The notes under the pieces: model-generated
Seen by the model: the letters and a program-made list of their open reading frames with translations, nothing else
Database searches by the model: none
Told to the model about the DNA's origin: nothing
Position numbers and translations under genes: made by a program
Assembly (NCBI GenBank): GCA_002311635.1
Contig: DBZJ01000032.1
Span: forward strand, 1 to 5,593
Direction of reading: 5' to 3'
DNA: 5,593 nucleotides
DNA from: Syntrophaceae bacterium UBA1163
Lineage (GTDB): Bacteria > Desulfobacterota > BSN033 > UBA1163
Part shown: piece by piece, positions 1-5,593 of the stretch
Position numbering within the stretch: position 1 is the stretch's first letter
Layout: every line of letters begins with the position of its first letter

Positions 1-104
1 TAATACAAACGCGTTAAATCATTTTACATGTAGCGCAAGGCTTTAGCCTTGCTTAAAGCAACCCTAAAGGGTTGCCCTACAAAATATTTAATGCGTTTGT
101 ATTA
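1..104. repeat. Compound inverted-repeat element (MITE-like, cruciform-forming)
   Basis: Bases 1-19 (TAATACAAACGCGTTAAAT) are the reverse complement of bases 86-104 with a single mismatch (13 against 92). After one bulged base at 20, pairing continues for five more base pairs (21-25 with 81-85). The arms enclose two smaller hairpins, so a single strand can fold into a branched cruciform. There is no open reading frame inside. Size, terminal inverted repeats and lack of coding capacity fit a miniature non-autonomous mobile element or a dispersed palindromic repeat. No target-site duplication can be tested because the left arm begins at the first base of the window. It lies 32 bases past the mutS stop codon, so mutS transcripts probably run into it. 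It could protect or help end that mRNA, although there is no U-tract typical of an intrinsic terminator. Confidence 0.75.
30..80. repeat. Pair of inverted REP-like hairpins with GTAG tags (BIME-like)
   Basis: Two hairpins stand back to back inside the larger inverted repeat. The first is GCAAGGC (35-41), loop TTTA, GCCTTGC (46-52). The second is GCAACCC (58-64), loop TAAA, GGGTTGC (69-75). They are joined by TTAAA. GTAG (30-33) lies one base before the first hairpin. CTAC (77-80) lies one base after the second, so each hairpin carries GTAG one base from its 5' side on its own strand. A 5' GTAG/GGAG tag beside an imperfect or perfect hairpin is the known recognition feature of REP sequences processed by TnpA-REP (RAYT) enzymes, and two REPs in opposite orientation form a BIME. 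No RAYT gene lies in this window. Assignment to a REP family is inferred from architecture; copy number in the genome is unknown. Confidence 0.65.
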
Positions 105-136
105 GTCACTTCAGGCAATTCAGTCGCTTTAGTCAC
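101..136. repeat. Degenerate 9-base tandem array next to the mutS stop
   Basis: Four units of nine bases follow each other: ATTAGTCAC (101-109), TTCAGGCAA (110-118), TTCAGTCGC (119-127) and TTTAGTCAC (128-136). A partial fifth unit (TCAGTCC) continues inside the mutS coding end. The consensus is about TTYAGTCAC on the plus strand. The first unit overlaps the last four bases of the inverted-repeat element, and the array stops exactly where the mutS stop codon begins. Units two and three carry substitutions, so this is an old or degenerate array. Confidence 0.6.
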
Positions 137-2743
137 TCAGTCCTCTTTTTCAGCCTTCTTCTTCAGTTCGTCCAGGAAATTTAGAGCCTCGAGAGGAGTA
201 AGTTGATCGGTTTTGACCTTCTTCAATTCAGACCGAATGGGATCAGTCTGAGCGAACAAAGAGGGTTGCAAGGGAAGCTTCGGCTTAGAGGTCACCATTC
301 TCGTCGTTGCGATTTTGGGCATCCCCGTGGCATCCAGTTCGCCCTTCTCCAGGTTGGAAAGAATCTCTTTGGCCCGATCGATCACTTTTTGGGGAAGGCC
401 CGCCAGCCGCGCCACTTGAATACCGTAACTGCGATTTGTCCCTCCCGCCACAATTTTCCTAAGAAAGATGATCTCCCCACCCCACTCCTTTACTGCGACA
501 TTATAGTTTTTGACCCTGTCCTTTGTCAGGGCCAGCTCGGTCAATTCATGGTAGTGCGTTGCGAAAAGAGTCTTCGGCCTGAGCGAGGAATGGTCGTGAA
601 GATACTCGGCAACGGCCCAGGCAATGCTCAATCCATCAAAGGTGCTGGTCCCTCTTCCAATCTCATCCAGAACGACAAGGCTTTTCGAGGTCGCTTGATT
701 TAAAATGCGAGCCGTCTCCATCATCTCCACCATAAAGGTGCTTTGTCCCCTCATGATATTGTCCAGTGCACCAATTCGCGTGAAGACCCGGTCCACCGCG
801 CCGATCTTCGCCTCACTTGCCGGAACGAAACACCCCATCTGCGCCATCAGTGTGATCAGGGCGACTTGTCTCAAATAGGTCGATTTACCCGCCATATTCG
901 GCCCCGTGATGATGAGAATCTGATGCTCCCGGCCGTCCATTTGGGTATCGTTGGGAACAAATCTTTCCGAAAGCCCCATTCTCTCCAAGACGGGGTGCCT
1001 CCCATCCCGGATGACAATCTCATCCTCCTCATCCACAATGGGTCGGACATAATTATACCGATCGGCAATCTCGGCCATGGCGCCCAGAATATCTACGACC
1101 GCAATGGCAGAAGCCGTTTTTTGAAGCCTTGGGGTTTCCAGCGAGACTTTTTCCCGAATTTCTTCGAAGAGCCGGTATTCCAACTGACAGATTGCTTCTT
1201 CAGCGCCCAACACCTTGGTTTCGAATTCCTTGAGTTCCGGGGTGATAAATCGCTCTGCATTCACCAAAGTCTGTTTCCTGATATAATGATCCGGGACGAG
1301 GTGAAGATTGCTTTTGGTCACTTCAATATAATATCCAAAGACTTGGTTATATCGAACCTTCAAAGAGGAAATCCCCGTCTTCTTCCTTTCCTCCGCTTCC
1401 AATCGAAGGATCCATCCCTTCCCCTCCCGGCCGATCTCTCTTAATGCATCCAATTCCTTATCGTACTTCGGTTTGATGATCCCTCCCTCTTTAATCGTCA
1501 GGGGTGGATTATCCACGATGGAGGATTCGAGAAGCTGAGAGAGATCGTCGAAATTCTCAATCTCTGACGCGAACTCTCCAACGAGGGAGGCGTCAAAGGG
1601 CTGGAGACTCGCTTTGAGAATAGGTAGGTTTTGGATCGAATTTTTCAATCCGACAAGATCACGGGCATTGGCATGCCCAAGGAAAATCCGGGAGGTCAAT
1701 CTTTCGATATCTTGAATTCCTCTCAAGGATTCTCGCAGTTGCTTCCTTTCGATCTTTTTTCCCTTCAGTTCAGAGACCCCTTCCAAACGGCGCCCGATCT
1801 CCTTGATATCGATCAGCGGATAATTCAACCACTGCTTCAATGTCCGGCTTCCCATCAGGGTAATCGTCTCATCCAAAAGCCAGAAAAGAGAACCTCTCTT
1901 GCCCTGATCAAAAAGGGATTGCGTGAGCTCTAAATTTCTCTTCGTCATTTCGTCGATGACCATAAAATCCTGGACTTGATAAAAAGAGAGGGGGCGGATG
2001 TGGGAGAGCGGCTTTTTCTGGTTCTCCTCTGCATAGCGAAGAACCATGGCTACAGCCTGCGCAGCCAAAGGGGCTTTCAGGTGGATCGTACTCCGCTCCT
2101 CCCGATCGAAAGAAGGGACGGCATCGAACGTTGGACCGTCTAAATAGGTAATCAAACCGTTCTCAAAATTCTTTTTAAATCCCTCAAACCAGGGAGTTTC
2201 CTGAAATCTCTTGAGCGACAAGATTTCTTTAGGTTCGTTTCGAAGAGCTTCGCTCAGGAAGGGGTCAAATCCTGAGATTTGGCAGGCCTTCAATTCGCCC
2301 GTCGAAATGTCCAGAAAGGCAAGCCCGAAAACCTCGCCCTCTGCGGAAAACCCCATCAGGTAATTATTTTCTCCAGTCCCCAGCTGGACCGTATCAACCA
2401 CAAGGCCAGGAGTAAAAACCCTGACTACTTCTCTTTTGACAATCCCTTTGGCGAGTTTAGGGTCTTCTACCTGGTCACAGAGGGCAACCTTGTATCCTTT
2501 CTGTAATAGTTTGGAGATATACGTTTCGACAGTAAAGTAAGGGACCCCACACAGGGGGACGCTATCCTTTTGGCCTTTATCCCTTGAGGTCAACGCAATG
2601 TCCAATTCTCGAGAACCGACGCGGGCGTCTTCAAAAAACATCTCATAGAAGTCCCCCATCCTGAAGAAAAGAATGGCATCCGGATATTGACTCTTAATCT
2701 GGAGATATTGCTTGATCACGGGGGTTAGTGGTTTCGTCGTCAT
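137..2743 (-). CDS. mutS: DNA mismatch repair protein MutS
   Basis: MutS binds mispaired or looped bases as a dimer and, with ATP, recruits MutL to start strand-specific repair. The 868-residue protein has the usual full length (E. coli 853). The N-terminal mismatch-reading domain carries the Phe-X-Glu motif at F32-Y33-E34 within GDFYEMF. The connector, lever and clamp domains follow, then the C-terminal ATPase with Walker A GPNMAGKST (614-622, Lys620), the signature STFMVEM (668-674), Walker B LVVLDE (D693-E694) with GRGTST, and the switch FATHYHEL (H730). A linker holds QPSLF (826-830), resembling a beta-clamp binding motif. The tail LTPLEALNFLDELKKK matches the C-terminal oligomerisation helix. 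The ATG at 2743 is chosen because the conserved N-terminus begins at once and no better start exists. No clear Shine-Dalgarno precedes it; the nearest bases are TTTTCGGA. mutL is not in the window. The stop is TGA. Confidence 0.98.
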   Translation of the reverse strand: MTTKPLTPVIKQYLQIKSQYPDAILFFRMGDFYEMFFEDARVGSRELDIALTSRDKGQKDSVPLCGVPYFTVETYISKLLQKGYKVALCDQVEDPKLAKGIVKREVVRVFTPGLVVDTVQLGTGENNYLMGFSAEGEVFGLAFLDISTGELKACQISGFDPFLSEALRNEPKEILSLKRFQETPWFEGFKKNFENGLITYLDGPTFDAVPSFDREERSTIHLKAPLAAQAVAMVLRYAEENQKKPLSHIRPLSFYQVQDFMVIDEMTKRNLELTQSLFDQGKRGSLFWLLDETITLMGSRTLKQWLNYPLIDIKEIGRRLEGVSELKGKKIERKQLRESLRGIQDIERLTSRIFLGHANARDLVGLKNSIQNLPILKASLQPFDASLVGEFASEIENFDDLSQLLESSIVDNPPLTIKEGGIIKPKYDKELDALREIGREGKGWILRLEAEERKKTGISSLKVRYNQVFGYYIEVTKSNLHLVPDHYIRKQTLVNAERFITPELKEFETKVLGAEEAICQLEYRLFEEIREKVSLETPRLQKTASAIAVVDILGAMAEIADRYNYVRPIVDEEDEIVIRDGRHPVLERMGLSERFVPNDTQMDGREHQILIITGPNMAGKSTYLRQVALITLMAQMGCFVPASEAKIGAVDRVFTRIGALDNIMRGQSTFMVEMMETARILNQATSKSLVVLDEIGRGTSTFDGLSIAWAVAEYLHDHSSLRPKTLFATHYHELTELALTKDRVKNYNVAVKEWGGEIIFLRKIVAGGTNRSYGIQVARLAGLPQKVIDRAKEILSNLEKGELDATGMPKIATTRMVTSKPKLPLQPSLFAQTDPIRSELKKVKTDQLTPLEALNFLDELKKKAEKED

Positions 2744-2752
2744 TCCGAAAAT

Positions 2753-2781
2753 AATCTAACAGAATCTCGCGGGGTTGTAAA
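2753..2781 (-). promoter_or_regulatory. Candidate sigma70-type promoter for mutS
   Basis: On the minus strand TTTACA (2781-2776) matches the -35 consensus at five of six bases. TAGATT (2758-2753) matches the -10 consensus at four of six, with a 17-base spacer. Transcription would start near 2746, only about three bases before the mutS ATG, giving an almost leaderless message. This fits the absence of a Shine-Dalgarno. It is a prediction from consensus alone. Confidence 0.4.
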
Positions 2782-2797
2782 ATGGAAAGAAGAAAAG

Positions 2798-2825
2798 TTC
2801 GGAGTGGGGAGTTCGGAGTTCGGAG
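2798..2825. repeat. Heptamer tandem array between argC and mutS
   Basis: Four seven-base units are in phase: TTCGGAG (2798-2804), TGGGGAG (2805-2811), TTCGGAG (2812-2818) and TTCGGAG (2819-2825). Three are identical and one differs at two bases. The array sits in the 123-base gap between argC and mutS, about 45 bases outside the putative mutS promoter. The rest of the gap shows no gene. The role is unknown; it resembles short intergenic simple repeats that expand by slippage. Confidence 0.65.
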
Positions 2826-2866
2826 CGACAAAAATGGATTTTTGCTTTGAGCGTTGAGCTTATTTC

Positions 2867-3907
2867 TTAGGGAAAGAGAGGGTGTATATCCAGCCCCATG
2901 GTCTCCGGATACCCGAGCATGATATTCATGTTTTGAACCGCTTCGCCGGAGGCGCCTTTCACCAGATTATCAATGGCCGTAACGATTACGGCCCGACCGT
3001 CGGATTCGCTCACCTTGACCCCGATATCACAATAATTGGAGCCCCGGACATTCTTTGTGTTTGGAAATTTCTCTTTTGAATAGATTCGAACGAAGGGCTC
3101 TGCTTGGTAAAAATCGTGGAAGACGTCGAGCAACTCTTCGGTCTTCATCTTTTTTGTGAGGCGGACATAAAGGGTAGATAAGATCCCACGGTCCACCGGA
3201 ATGAGATGCGGGGCGAACGTGACCCTGATCTCTTTCCGAGCCAGAAGGCTCAGTTCCTGGTCGATCTCCGGAGTGTGTCGGTGAGCAAAGATCTTGTAAG
3301 CTTTCACCCCCTCGTTCACCTCACAGAAGAGAGATTCGAGAACCACATCCCGGCCCGCACCGGTCACACCGGATTTTGAATCAATCACAATATTTTCAAC
3401 GGAGATCATCCCCTTCTTCACAAGGGGAATGAGGCCGATCAAGGCTCCGGTTGGATAGCATCCCGGGTTCCCGACGATTTTTGCATTTCGGATCTTCTCT
3501 CGATGAAGCTCAGGGAGACCATAGACCGATTCGGAAAGAAGATCCACAGCCGTATGCTTTTGATACCACTTTTCATATGTGGCTGCATCCGTAAATCGAA
3601 AATCAGCGCTCAGGTCAACTACCTTTTTGCCAACCCGATAAAATGACGGAACAATCTCCATAGCCATTTTATGAGGAACCGCTGTAAAGACAAACTCTGT
3701 CTTTTTTGAGATTTGCTCAACCGAGAGTTCTTCACATTTCAAATCGAGGCCTTTCATCAGAGATGGAAAGACTTGGTCAATCGGAACTCCGGCATATTTC
3801 TGTGAGGTCAGTGCGGTGACCTCCACCTGAGGGTGATGAAGGAGAAGACGGAGGAGCTCCACCCCTGTGTAACCTGTCGCTCCAACGATACCCACTCGTA
3901 TTTTCAT
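2867..3907 (-). CDS. argC: N-acetyl-gamma-glutamyl-phosphate reductase
   Basis: ArgC reduces N-acetyl-glutamyl 5-phosphate to N-acetyl-glutamate semialdehyde with NADPH (EC 1.2.1.38), the third step of arginine synthesis in the cytoplasm. The 346-residue protein has the length of the common long form. The N-terminus holds the Rossmann dinucleotide loop VGATGYTG (8-15). The active-site block GNPGCYPTG places the catalytic cysteine at C150. FAHRHTPEI (208-216) holds the conserved histidines H209 and H211. The C-terminus has the expected VKGASGEAVQNMN block. I place the start at the ATG at 3907, not at the in-frame TTG eight codons upstream, because family homology begins at MKIRVGIVGA and GAGAGG lies six bases before the ATG. 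The upstream palindrome may mask this binding site. It is separated from rpsI by a strong terminator, and I find no clear promoter of its own. The other arg genes are not in the window. Confidence 0.97.
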   Translation of the reverse strand: MKIRVGIVGATGYTGVELLRLLLHHPQVEVTALTSQKYAGVPIDQVFPSLMKGLDLKCEELSVEQISKKTEFVFTAVPHKMAMEIVPSFYRVGKKVVDLSADFRFTDAATYEKWYQKHTAVDLLSESVYGLPELHREKIRNAKIVGNPGCYPTGALIGLIPLVKKGMISVENIVIDSKSGVTGAGRDVVLESLFCEVNEGVKAYKIFAHRHTPEIDQELSLLARKEIRVTFAPHLIPVDRGILSTLYVRLTKKMKTEELLDVFHDFYQAEPFVRIYSKEKFPNTKNVRGSNYCDIGVKVSESDGRAVIVTAIDNLVKGASGEAVQNMNIMLGYPETMGLDIHPLFP

Positions 3908-3913
3908 CCGGCA

Positions 3914-3961
3914 CCTCTCAAATCCCCCCAACCCCCCTTTGCTAAAGGGGGGCGAGAGAGG
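3914..3961 (-). promoter_or_regulatory. Palindrome in the argC leader that can pair with the Shine-Dalgarno
   Basis: The core is a perfect nine-base-pair hairpin, with CCCCCCTTT (3932-3940) and AAAGGGGGG (3944-3952) on the plus strand and a three-base loop. A second C6 run lies at 3924-3929. The outer arms CCTCTC (3914-3919) and GAGAGG (3956-3961) are also complementary. In the argC mRNA the GAGAGG that serves as Shine-Dalgarno (3919-3914) can therefore pair with CCUCUC at 3961-3956. Two registers are possible, because the single C6 of the mRNA can pair with either G6 run. The sequence also looks like a dispersed intergenic palindrome of a kind I recall from environmental genomes. Pairing is seen directly; regulation is inference. 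Confidence 0.5.
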
Positions 3962-3972
3962 ATTGGCGTATC

Positions 3973-4004
3973 AAAAAAAAGGGAGGTACCATGACCTCCC
4001 TTTT
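3973..4004 (-). terminator. Intrinsic terminator of the rplM-rpsI operon
   Basis: On the minus strand the arm AAAAGGGAGGT (4004-3994), a six-base loop CATGGT and the arm ACCTCCCTTTT (3987-3977) form a perfect 11-base-pair stem. The run of T continues to give eight T in total (3980-3973). It begins 26 bases after the rpsI stop codon. In the plus direction only four T follow the stem, so it should act mainly on minus-strand transcripts. Confidence 0.92.
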
Positions 4005-4030
4005 CAGACAAGTTCAACAGGATCATGGAA

Positions 4031-4420
4031 TTATCTCTTAGAGAACTGCGGTCTTCTCCTGGCTCCTCTTCTCCCATACTTCTTCCGCTCCTTGACCCTT
4101 GAATCCCGTGTGAGAAATCCCGCCTTTTTCAAAACATCCTTAAAATCGGCGTTGTATTGGAGCAATGCTTTTGAAATCCCATGGCGAATGGCAACGGATT
4201 GCCCGGAGATACCTCCTCCCTGGACGTTCACCCTTATATCGAATTGGTTTCGGGTTCCGGTGAGTTCTAAGGCTTGAAGGGTGACCATTTCACAGGTCTC
4301 TCTTCCAAAGTATTCTTTCAACGCCCTCTCGTTGATAACAAACTTTCCCTCTCCTGGTTCAAGCCAAACCCTCGCAATCGAAGTCTTTCTCTTGCCTGTG
4401 GCATAAATTGGCTCTGTCAC
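4031..4420 (-). CDS. rpsI: 30S ribosomal protein S9 (uS9)
   Basis: S9 binds the head of the 30S subunit, and its basic C-terminal tail reaches the P-site tRNA. The 129-residue product, close to the 130 of E. coli, begins [19 protein letters not shown] after the initiator. It contains the family block [19 protein letters not shown] and ends in the invariant RRPQFSKR, with the terminal arginine that contacts tRNA. The start is the GTG at 4420, because AAGGAG lies six bases upstream and family homology begins two or three residues later. An in-frame TTG 13 codons upstream would add a tail unlike the family. It follows rplM with a 94-base gap, longer than usual for this pair, and the operon ends at the terminator just downstream. 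Nothing in the protein looks altered. Confidence 0.97.
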   Translation of the reverse strand: MTEPIYATGKRKTSIARVWLEPGEGKFVINERALKEYFGRETCEMVTLQALELTGTRNQFDIRVNVQGGGISGQSVAIRHGISKALLQYNADFKDVLKKAGFLTRDSRVKERKKYGRRGARRRPQFSKR

Positions 4421-4426
4421 TTTCTT

Positions 4427-4432
4427 CTCCTT
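4427..4432 (-). promoter_or_regulatory. Shine-Dalgarno that fixes the GTG start of rpsI
   Basis: AAGGAG on the minus strand is followed by six bases (AAGAAA) and then GTG at 4420. It is the strongest ribosome binding site in the window, and it rules for the 129-residue form over the upstream TTG start. Confidence 0.85.
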
Positions 4433-4514
4433 ATGTGCGAATGACTCAATGGATAGCAACTCTTACAAAAAAGAATTCGTTACATTCGCTGACATTGGGC
4501 CTATCCGTTTTTTT

Positions 4515-4943
4515 TTATAATTCAAGGGAAATAGGCCTCTGTGCCTCGTGCGGATGATTCGGGCCTGCATAAATCTTTAGCTTTCGAAGCATCTGACGGC
4601 CCAAACTGTTTTTGGGAAGCATCCCTTTCACTGCTATCCTGATCATCTCTGTGGGTTTTTTCGCCAACAGCTTTTCAGCATTCGTCTCTTTAATCCCGCC
4701 GGGATAACCCGTATGATGATAATAAATCTTGTCTTTCATCTTCTTTCCAGTTAAAGTGACTTTCCCTGCATTGACCACGATAACAAAATCCCCTGTATCC
4801 AGATGGGGAGTGTAGGTGGGCTTATTTTTCCCTCTCAATATCTTTGCCAGCTCGGTAGACAGTCTCCCCAAAATCTTTCCCTCGGCATTTACCAGATACC
4901 ATTTAGGGTCTAATTCTTCATTTTTCGCTTGGTAGGTTTTCAT
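4515..4943 (-). CDS. rplM: 50S ribosomal protein L13 (uL13)
   Basis: L13 is an early-assembling 23S rRNA binding protein of the large subunit. The 142-residue form equals the length of the E. coli protein. [17 protein letters not shown] (14-30) and the [18 protein letters not shown] block (45-62) are typical. The family signature from VKGMLP to IYAG (105-127) is complete, and the end NHPHEAQRP is as expected. The start is the ATG at 4943, with AAGGTG five bases upstream. An in-frame ATG six codons earlier is possible but would put this Shine-Dalgarno inside the gene, and it adds residues not seen in the family. rplM is first in a two-gene operon with rpsI and probably has its own promoter in the gap after secF. 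Its leader would be only about 20 bases, too short for a structured L13 autoregulatory leader. Confidence 0.97.
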   Translation of the reverse strand: MKTYQAKNEELDPKWYLVNAEGKILGRLSTELAKILRGKNKPTYTPHLDTGDFVIVVNAGKVTLTGKKMKDKIYYHHTGYPGGIKETNAEKLLAKKPTEMIRIAVKGMLPKNSLGRQMLRKLKIYAGPNHPHEAQRPISLEL

Positions 4944-4968
4944 CCCGTCACCTTCAACCATCTCATTT

Positions 4969-4997
4969 CTTTAATACATCGTCTACGTTTATGTCAA
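4969..4997 (-). promoter_or_regulatory. Candidate sigma70-type promoter for rplM-rpsI
   Basis: On the minus strand a perfect TTGACA (4997-4992) lies in the gap between secF and rplM. The -10 is less certain: TATTAA (4976-4971) gives a 15-base spacer, and TTAAAG (4974-4969) gives 17. Transcription would start near 4962-4964, about 20 bases before the rplM ATG. The perfect -35 and the change of function across the gap support a separate ribosomal operon. Confidence 0.55.
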
Positions 4998-5007
4998 GAA
5001 TTGTACT

Positions 5008-5593
5008 CTATCTTATCTTTCTCTTGCTCGTGATATGCTCCTCCCAAAAGAGGACGACGGGGCTCGCGATATAGACCGTGGAATAAGTACCGGTCACGAT
5101 CCCGACGATAAGAGCAATGGTGAATTCATGAAGGACCTGTCCGGCAAAAAAGAAAAGAATCAGCACCGATAGCATGACCGTCCCTGTGGTAAGGATCGTT
5201 CGACCGAGGCATTCGTTGATACTCTCGTTAAAAACCGTAACGAGGTCTGTCCGCTTCATCTTCTTCATATTCTCTCTCACCCGGTCAAAAATAACGATGG
5301 TATCATTGATGGAGAAGCCGATGACGGTCAGGACAACTGCCATCAGGGATAAATTATATTCCAGGTTCAGAACCGAGATCGCTCCATAGGTTACGGCAAT
5401 ATCGTGAAACAACGAGACCACGCCGCCAAGCCCGTAAGAAAACTTGTGGAATCTGAAGGCAATATAGATCATGATCCCCAACATAGAGAGTACTACCGCC
5501 CACGCTGCCTTCTGCTTCAAATCCTTCCCAACCAAAGGGCCAACAACCTGGACACTTTGGATATCCGGAGTCCTCTCTTTGAACTGCTCCTGG
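5008..5593 (-). CDS. secF: Protein translocase subunit SecF, C-terminal part (5' end outside window)
   Basis: SecF with SecD forms an inner-membrane complex that uses the proton gradient to help pull exported proteins through SecYEG. The frame is open to the right edge, so the gene is cut; 194 residues are visible. The apparent start at 5535 is a TTG inside the conserved VVGPLVGKDLK stretch and is not a real start. Hydrophobic segments lie at about visible residues 29-47, 54-73, 82-101, 134-150 and 158-183, matching TM2 to TM6. Family motifs are present: SLFHDIAVTYG (His63-Asp64), GFSINDTIVIFDRVREN (91-107) and ESINECLGRTILTT (123-136). The missing part, about 110-130 residues, should contain TM1 and most of the periplasmic domain. 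secD would be expected further right. The stop is TAG, and no intrinsic terminator follows before the rplM promoter. Confidence 0.95.
   Translation of the reverse strand, partial: QEQFKERTPDIQSVQVVGPLVGKDLKQKAAWAVVLSMLGIMIYIAFRFHKFSYGLGGVVSLFHDIAVTYGAISVLNLEYNLSLMAVVLTVIGFSINDTIVIFDRVRENMKKMKRTDLVTVFNESINECLGRTILTTGTVMLSVLILFFFAGQVLHEFTIALIVGIVTGTYSTVYIASPVVLFWEEHITSKRKIR

Noticed and set aside
1..136. CRISPR array or small RNA gene in the mutS 3' flank
   Set aside because: The repeats are inverted hairpins and a nine-base array without spacers of CRISPR size, and there is no promoter evidence for a small RNA.
203..1444. Long open frames on the plus strand (203-703 and 743-1444) opposite mutS
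   Set aside because: They are antisense to a fully conserved mutS, show no recognisable family, and have composition expected of the mirror of a coding strand.
2829..2844. CAAAAA-TGGA-TTTTTG hairpin downstream of argC as a terminator
   Set aside because: The stem has only one G-C pair and no separate U-tract after it, so it is too weak to call.
3908..3931. TTG start eight codons upstream for argC
   Set aside because: It would encode the G-run and the Shine-Dalgarno as protein; the ATG at 3907 fits family homology and ribosome binding site spacing.
3924..3937. G-quadruplex on the minus strand from the two G6 runs
   Set aside because: Only two G runs exist with a two-base spacer; the C6 partner next to them makes duplex pairing more likely.
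3939..4277. Plus-strand open frame of 112 codons opposite rpsI
   Set aside because: It covers the terminator and the reverse of rpsI, and no family similarity is visible.
5008..5535. secF as a complete short gene starting at 5535
   Set aside because: The codon there is a TTG within the conserved family stretch, and the frame stays open to the window edge.

Overview
The window holds part of a bacterial chromosome with five protein genes. All lie on the minus strand and read from the right edge to the left: secF (cut by the edge), rplM, rpsI, argC, mutS. All five are housekeeping genes with intact family motifs. There is no phage, plasmid or defence gene. The base composition, the Gram-negative style secF, and the rplM-rpsI-argC order (which I recall from Desulfobacterota/Geobacter-like genomes) suggest an environmental bacterium of the Desulfobacterota/Nitrospirota kind. 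This placement is inference; no rRNA or marker phylogeny can be read here.

Layout from right to left. The last 194 codons of secF (SecYEG-associated translocase subunit) end at 5008. A probable sigma70-type promoter (TTGACA at 4992-4997) lies in the 64-base gap before rplM. rplM (L13) and rpsI (S9) are the usual ribosomal pair, separated by an unusually long gap of 94 bases. rpsI starts with GTG behind a strong Shine-Dalgarno and ends in a textbook intrinsic terminator at 3973-4004. A G/C-homopolymer palindrome then fills the leader of argC (N-acetyl-gamma-glutamyl-phosphate reductase, arginine synthesis), where it could pair with the argC ribosome binding site. A 123-base gap holding a tandem heptamer array precedes mutS, the DNA mismatch recognition ATPase. 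mutS has no clear Shine-Dalgarno and may be almost leaderless.

Downstream of mutS, bases 1-136 hold no gene but much structure. A 19-bp terminal inverted repeat with one mismatch encloses two back-to-back hairpins, each preceded on its own strand by GTAG. This matches the architecture of REP/BIME elements mobilised by TnpA-REP (RAYT) transposases. A degenerate 9-base tandem array runs from this element into the mutS stop codon.

The genes do not form one pathway: secF serves protein export, rplM-rpsI the ribosome, argC arginine synthesis and mutS DNA repair. I see no new protein system. The interesting material is non-coding: a compound palindromic element, two short tandem arrays flanking mutS, and a possible RNA switch in front of argC.
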